Shown: one piece after another, positions 46,404-49,903 of the stretch | Position numbering within the stretch: the first letter of the stretch is position 1 | Layout of the letters: the number at the start of each line of letters is the position of its first letter | DNA from: Solirubrobacterales bacterium 70-9 | GTDB lineage: Bacteria; Pseudomonadota; Alphaproteobacteria; Acetobacterales; Acetobacteraceae | Length of the DNA: 49,903 bases | Direction of reading: 5' to 3' | Assembly: GCA_903970625.1 (NCBI GenBank) | Contig: CAJCJG010000249.1 | Coordinates: 1 to 49,903, forward strand | The notes under the pieces: generated by a model | Told to the model about the DNA's origin: nothing | Database searches by the model: none | What the model saw: only the letters and a program-made list of their open reading frames with translations | Translations under genes and position numbers: made by a program

Positions 46404-47147
46404 ATGGACGGACCAGCCCCGGAGTTGACGCAGGCCCTGCCGTTGGCCGGGCGCGAACTGCTGGCCGACGGGTATTCGTTCGTCCATGCCGAGGTGCTGC
46501 AACGCGCTCTGAGCGATGCGGGGGCGGCCGACTGGGAGGGGTTCGCGGCAAGCTGGGATGCGCTGGGCCAGGACCAGTATATGGCCGACGGCGGGCGCTA
46601 TCGCAGCCGGCGGTTCGCCGCCTTCACCGTCTCGGCCGATACCGTGGCCCGCAAGCCGCATCAGCCGCATTACCAAAGCCGCGACTACAACCGCCTGAAC
46701 GGCGGCATCGCGCGGTGGTTCGAGCCGGTGACGGACGCCATCGCCGCCCATCCGACGACGAACGCCATCGTCCGCGTCTGCAACACGCTGTTCACCCGCC
46801 TGACGCCGCAGGAGCGGCGGCCCCGCGCCTGGCATGTCGAGTTGCACCAGTTCCGCATTGCCGCGAGTGCGGCGGCGGAGGGGCGGCCGACGCCGGAGGG
46901 GATGCATCGGGACGGGGTGGACTGGGTGCTGGTGCTGCTGGTCCGGCGCGAAAACGTGGCCAGCGGCGTCACCCTCATCGCCGACGGGGCGGGTGCGCGG
47001 GTCGGCAGTTTCACCCTCGCCGCACCGATGGATGCCGCGCTGGTGGACGACCGCAGGGTGCAGCATGGCGTGACCGCGATCCACCCGCTCGACCCCTCGC
47101 GGCCCGCGTGGCGGGACGTGCTGGTGCTGACGTTTCGCTACGAATGA
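46404..47147 (+). CDS. 2OG-Fe(II) dioxygenase family protein
   Basis: 247 residues. Belongs to the PF10014-like small 2-oxoglutarate dioxygenases: iron ligands His168 and Asp170 in MHRDGVDWV and His221 in VQHGVTAI, with Arg245 in TFRY as the probable 2-oxoglutarate anchor. Characterised relatives hydroxylate free amino acids such as isoleucine or leucine. Its stop codon overlaps a possible pdxJ start, so the two are expressed together. In a B6 locus it might act on 4-hydroxythreonine precursors, but this is only a guess. Confidence 0.85.
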   Translation: MDGPAPELTQALPLAGRELLADGYSFVHAEVLQRALSDAGAADWEGFAASWDALGQDQYMADGGRYRSRRFAAFTVSADTVARKPHQPHYQSRDYNRLNGGIARWFEPVTDAIAAHPTTNAIVRVCNTLFTRLTPQERRPRAWHVELHQFRIAASAAAEGRPTPEGMHRDGVDWVLVLLVRRENVASGVTLIADGAGARVGSFTLAAPMDAALVDDRRVQHGVTAIHPLDPSRPAWRDVLVLTFRYE

Positions 47148-47158
47148 AGGAAAGCGCG

Positions 47159-47908
47159 ATGGCGCGACTGTCGGTCAACCTCAACAAGATCGCGCTGCTG
47201 CGCAACGCCCGCACCACCGGGGTGCCGAAGCTGGCGCCGTTCGTGGAGCGGGTGCATGCGGCCGGCGCGCGCGGCATCACCGTGCATCCGCGCCCGGACG
47301 AGCGGCATATCCGGCGCAGCGACGTGGCCGAACTGGCAGCCCTGATCGCGCCGTGGCGACCGCAGTTCGAATACAACATCGAAGGTTACCCGGATTCGCG
47401 GTTTCTCGATCTCGTTGAGAGCGTCCGTCCCGAACAGGTGACGTTGGTGCCGGACCCGCCAGGGGTGCTGACCTCGGACGAGGGGTGGAAGCTGGACGCG
47501 GCGCAGACGGCGTTCGTGTCCGAGGCCGTGGCGCGGCTGCACAGGATGGGCAGCCGGGTGATCCTGTTCGTCGATCCGGAGCCCTCGGTGCTGGCCCGCG
47601 TCGTCTCGACCGGCGCCGACGGGATCGAGATTTACACCGGGAGCTACGCGCAGGCGTTCACCGAGGGCGCGGAGGGTCTGCTGCTCGCGGCGTGTGCCGA
47701 GACAGCGCGGCGTGCGGCCGATTCGGGATTGGTCGTCAATATCGGCCACGATCTCAATTTGCGGAATCTGCCGCCGCTGCTGGCGGCGGCGCCGACGGTC
47801 GCCGAAGCCTCCATCGGCCACGAACTGACGGCCGATGCCCTCCTGATGGGCTGGGACGCCGCCGTCGCCGCCTACCGCGACGTGCTGGCGGGCAGACCCC
47901 TCGCATAG
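47159..47908 (+). CDS. pdxJ: Pyridoxine 5'-phosphate synthase, PdxJ
   Basis: 249 residues from ATG 47159 with AAGGAA upstream (a start at 47144 would add five residues). TIM barrel with NLNKIALLRNAR at the N-terminus, HPRPDERHIRR, EYNIEGYPD, EQVTLVPDPPG and VNIGHDLNLRNL. Proteobacterial PdxJ usually has NIDHVATLRQAR and HLREDRRHI; the forms here (HPRPDERHI, NIEGYP) are those of Bacteroidetes-like enzymes. Acquired origin is therefore possible. It follows the dioxygenase gene directly and is divergent from pdxA. Confidence 0.92.
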   Translation: MARLSVNLNKIALLRNARTTGVPKLAPFVERVHAAGARGITVHPRPDERHIRRSDVAELAALIAPWRPQFEYNIEGYPDSRFLDLVESVRPEQVTLVPDPPGVLTSDEGWKLDAAQTAFVSEAVARLHRMGSRVILFVDPEPSVLARVVSTGADGIEIYTGSYAQAFTEGAEGLLLAACAETARRAADSGLVVNIGHDLNLRNLPPLLAAAPTVAEASIGHELTADALLMGWDAAVAAYRDVLAGRPLA

Positions 47909-47950
47909 AAAGATTAACACGAAGCGATATACCTTCTCGCTCTTCCCTGT

Positions 47951-47970
47951 GCAGGGCTATCGCATATGCC
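47951..47970. repeat. Solo copy of the GGGCTATCGCAT repeat
   Basis: GCAGGGCTATCGCATATGCC shares GGGCTATCGCAT with both ends of the element at 49562-49668, preceded by a similar CCCTGTG-type stretch. It is in the gap after pdxJ. Confidence 0.6.
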
Positions 47971-47987
47971 AAAATATTATCCATACC

Positions 47988-48019
47988 CGTCATGGCCGGA
48001 CTTGATCCGGCCATCCACG
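47988..48019. repeat. Alphaproteobacterial palindromic repeat
   Basis: Perfect arms TGGCCGGA (47993-48000) and TCCGGCCA (48006-48013) around CTTGA, flanked by CCGTCA and TCCACG. This is a widespread intergenic hairpin form in Alphaproteobacteria, distinct from the CCGGCGAAGG type elsewhere in the window. It lies between the convergent pdxJ and lipoprotein genes. Confidence 0.8.
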
Positions 48020-48098
48020 CCGTCGTGCCGGATGGAGTTCGAACCCCGGGAAAACAGGCGGCGAGTTCAGCGGCAACGCGACCCCTTGGATGGCTTGG

Positions 48099-49433
48099 TC
48101 AGGGGCTGCCCTGGGTGCGCAGAAACGTGGAGTTGAGGTTGGTGAAGTGCGCGACCGACAGCCCGGCCCGCAGCAGCCTGTCGTAGGAGGCGCCGGCTGC
48201 CGCCTGCGCGGGCGATGGGTGGCACGGCGGCAGGAAATTGGCCCAGTGGGGTGTTCCGTGCATCACAGGCGGGGCACCCGAGGGCGGCGTGGGTTTACCG
48301 GCCGGATCCTTCAAAGCCTCGGTGCCAAGCACATCGCGAAACCCATCGCGGATGCATACCGGAACCATCGTCAGCAGCAGCGTGTCCTTCACCACGCGCT
48401 GGACCGAGGCGAGGCTGGGGCCGCTACCGGCGGACGTGCTGGGAAATTTGAGGTAGTCGAGCGACCAGTTCGGGCCGCCGCCGACTCCCTCGGTGACGGT
48501 GAAATCCACCTGCGCGGTGAACTGACCGAACTGATAGTCCTGCTGCCCAGCGAGCAGTTTGGTCAGTTGGCTGACCTCGTTGGTCAGGTCGGTGGTTCGC
48601 TGGTCGGCGGCCGGTGGCTGCGCGGGCGGCAGTGGTGGTTTCGGTGGTGGCGGTGGGATAAAGACGTTGATGTCGCTCATTGCCACACCCTCAATCGCGG
48701 TGGCGATAGCTTCGCGCAGCTTCAGGTCGCCGCGAAGTTCAAAGCCGTTGGGCCGATAGTTCGGCGGGCACGCGGGCAGTGTGTCGTGCATGCTGTTGGG
48801 GGTGCCATTCTGGCGGATGGAGATGGTCTGCGCGGACCCGCCCTCGTCCACGTCGCTCTGCGGCAGCAGGCGGCCGAATTCCACCGACTGATACAGCACG
48901 ATGTTGCGATGCGCCGCATCGCTCAGCGTTCCGCTGACGCCAAGGGTAAAACTGGTCGCCGGCAGCAATCCCTTCGCTGCATGCAGCGGATCGGCGTAGG
49001 TGATTGATGGCGTGACCCCGCCCGTGTTGGTCACATCGAGGGTGAGCTGTAGTTCGCCCACGTAGTCGATTTCGCGGAACAGGTTAGCAAGCGTGAACTG
49101 CCTGGCTGCCGCGTCCTGTTCGGCTCTGTCTTGCGCATCCTTTTCTGCCTGCGTCATCGGTTGATCGGGATGCTCGCGTGCGAGCGGCGCGGCGCTTGCG
49201 ACGGGCTGTCGCGCTACGTCGCCAATCCGGCCGTCGTAGCCATCAACATAGTCGGTCAGAATCGCCGGCGACGTGACCGCCTGTTGTAGGCCGCATTTGA
49301 GGTTGACTTCGAGAGCGGCGATCTTCGGACCGGCGGGGACAATCGGGTCGGGACTGGCCAGGACGAAGCCCGGTGTGCCGGTGCAGCCGGCGGTGAGCAA
49401 CTGGGTCGCGACGAGCAGCGGTGCGTAGCGCAT
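48099..49433 (-). CDS. Predicted lipoprotein of unknown function
   Basis: 444 residues from ATG 49433 (the longer frame upstream is not needed). Signal peptide with a lipobox LLTAGC (Cys17). A charged linker (TQAEKDAQDRAEQDAAARQF, about 120-140) precedes a beta-rich region with LTLDVTNTGG and later a proline-rich spacer (PPPPPKPPLPPAQPP, about 258-272). After it comes DLTNEVSQLTKLLAGQQDYQFGQFTAQVDFTV. DYVGELQL-type strands suggest an outer-membrane or periplasmic scaffold. I do not recognise the family. It stands alone, convergent with pdxJ. Confidence 0.8.
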   Translation of the reverse strand: MRYAPLLVATQLLTAGCTGTPGFVLASPDPIVPAGPKIAALEVNLKCGLQQAVTSPAILTDYVDGYDGRIGDVARQPVASAAPLAREHPDQPMTQAEKDAQDRAEQDAAARQFTLANLFREIDYVGELQLTLDVTNTGGVTPSITYADPLHAAKGLLPATSFTLGVSGTLSDAAHRNIVLYQSVEFGRLLPQSDVDEGGSAQTISIRQNGTPNSMHDTLPACPPNYRPNGFELRGDLKLREAIATAIEGVAMSDINVFIPPPPPKPPLPPAQPPAADQRTTDLTNEVSQLTKLLAGQQDYQFGQFTAQVDFTVTEGVGGGPNWSLDYLKFPSTSAGSGPSLASVQRVVKDTLLLTMVPVCIRDGFRDVLGTEALKDPAGKPTPPSGAPPVMHGTPHWANFLPPCHPSPAQAAAGASYDRLLRAGLSVAHFTNLNSTFLRTQGSP

Positions 49434-49510
49434 CAAATCCCCTATCGCGCAGTACCGAGCTTTATCGCCGGTTCTTGTCTGTCTCCCAGGCACATTATCG
49501 TATGCGATGT

Positions 49511-49526
49511 TGCTTGCATACAAGCA
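49511..49526. repeat. Short perfect hairpin upstream of the lipoprotein gene
   Basis: TGCTTG-CATA-CAAGCA is a perfect 6-base inverted repeat with a 4-base loop, 78 to 93 bases ahead of the lipoprotein ATG. It has no U-tract, so operator is more likely than terminator. Confidence 0.4.
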
Positions 49527-49561
49527 TCAAATCTGCCCCGCAGGTGCCACCCTGGGCCACT

Positions 49562-49668
49562 GGGCTATCGCATTCGCGGAGATTTGCAGATTTTGGCTCT
49601 CGTCATGCCCGCCTTCGCTGCAATGGCGATGGTGGGAGCGCGCGTCATCGGCGCAAATGCGATAGCCC
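49562..49668. repeat. 107-base element with 13-base perfect terminal inverted repeats
   Basis: GGGCTATCGCATT (49562-49574) and AATGCGATAGCCC (49656-49668) are perfect inverted copies. The interior has imperfect symmetry around CCGCCTTCGCTGC. A further copy of one end lies at 47951. It codes for nothing and looks like a MITE or BIME-type unit; no clear target-site duplication was seen. Confidence 0.7.
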
Positions 49669-49767
49669 TGCCCACAAAGGGGAGCGGGGAAGAAAGTGAT
49701 CGGCGCATATCAAAACATGTTATTTTTCTGCTTGCCAAAGTTAGACAGACATGGTAACTCACACGCC

Positions 49768-49903
49768 ATGCAAAGCGCGTCCACCCTCCCGGAAAGGCGA
49801 CTGACCGCCCCGATCGATCGGCTCCTCATCGCCATCGAGCGGCGGCGGCGCAACAGCCAGTTCGTCTGGCTGCCGGTGCTGCTGCTGAACCTGCTCTACC
49901 GCC
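49768..49903 (+). CDS. Truncated gene at the right edge
   Basis: Starts MQSASTLPERRLTAPIDRLL and runs out of the window after 45 residues. It has a basic stretch (ERRRRNSQF) followed by a hydrophobic one (VWLPVLLLNLLYR), which suggests a membrane protein with its N-terminus in the cytosol. The product cannot be named. Confidence 0.5.
   Translation, partial: MQSASTLPERRLTAPIDRLLIAIERRRRNSQFVWLPVLLLNLLYR

Larger units (their letters stand above)
49434..49767. other. Intergenic region between the lipoprotein gene and the last gene
   Basis: 334 bases with the hairpin at 49511-49526 and the inverted-repeat element at 49562-49668. A short minus-strand frame covers 49565-49762 but is mostly the element itself. 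An AT-rich stretch at about 49707-49735 may hold the promoter of the final gene; TTGCCA at 49732-49737 is a possible -35, with no good -10. Confidence 0.5.

Noticed and set aside
49565-49762. Short minus-strand frame near the right edge
   Set aside because: Almost all of it is the 107-base inverted-repeat element; the apparent protein has the repeat-derived pattern AIAFAPMTRAP and KAGMTRA.

Overview
The window looks like a chromosomal segment of a GC-rich alphaproteobacterium. The evidence is a red-type (form IC) RuBisCO operon with cbbX and a divergent cbbR, alphaproteobacterial REP-like palindromes, and a candidate EcfG-type (GGAAC-N16-CATT) stress promoter. A BciB-type divinyl-chlorophyllide reductase next to the Calvin-cycle genes hints at a phototroph or its descendant. 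An Acetobacteraceae-like host is my inference; no rRNA is present to prove it. Nothing here looks like a prophage, plasmid backbone, IS element or CRISPR array.

Layout. 1-591: REP-like element and unassigned sequence. 592-4989: a very large CheB-CheR-PAS-histidine kinase-receiver-receiver-LuxR fusion. 5098-5877: stress-type small genes (DUF3309, entericidin-like). 5618-11447: cbbR divergent from cbbL-cbbS-cbbX-cbbF-cbbP. 11449-15714: alpha/beta hydrolase, BciB-like reductase, patatin-like phospholipase, acetoacetate decarboxylase. 15814-21707: tamA-tamB for outer-membrane biogenesis. 21774-28515: a complete Nit1C nitrogen-starvation/cyanide-assimilation cluster (nitBCDEF, a glycosyltransferase, nitG, nitH) on the minus strand, with a candidate sigma-54 promoter. 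28867-33784: a divergent MocR-type regulator, an oxalate/formate-type MFS carrier, a Tat-exported SDR and two AT-richer small membrane proteins. 33819-35594: NHL-propeller protein plus formamidase/acetamidase. 35741-39047: glycosyltransferase-like protein, a protease-fold protein without its catalytic triad, YghU-type GST, tRNA-Lys(CTT), and a 58-residue gene. 39077-44099: sugar-acid uptake and dehydration operon (binding protein, two permeases, enolase-superfamily dehydratase) with a divergent GntR regulator. 44120-47908: SprT-like protein, DUF2786 protein and pdxA, divergent from a 2OG-Fe dioxygenase and a pdxJ of Bacteroidetes-like type. 47909-49903: repeats, a lipoprotein of unknown function and a truncated gene.

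How it fits together. The Calvin operon supplies the two unique enzymes (PRK, RuBisCO), the activase and FBPase. The Nit1C cluster is the most interesting block. Its chemistry is only partly known: a nitrilase, a radical SAM protein with unusual cysteine spacing, an acetyltransferase, a PurM-like ATPase, a flavoprotein and a glycosyltransferase are transcribed in one direction, mostly with overlapping stop and start codons. The nearby formamidase and formate/oxalate-type carrier could process C1-nitrogen products, but that link is inference from proximity.
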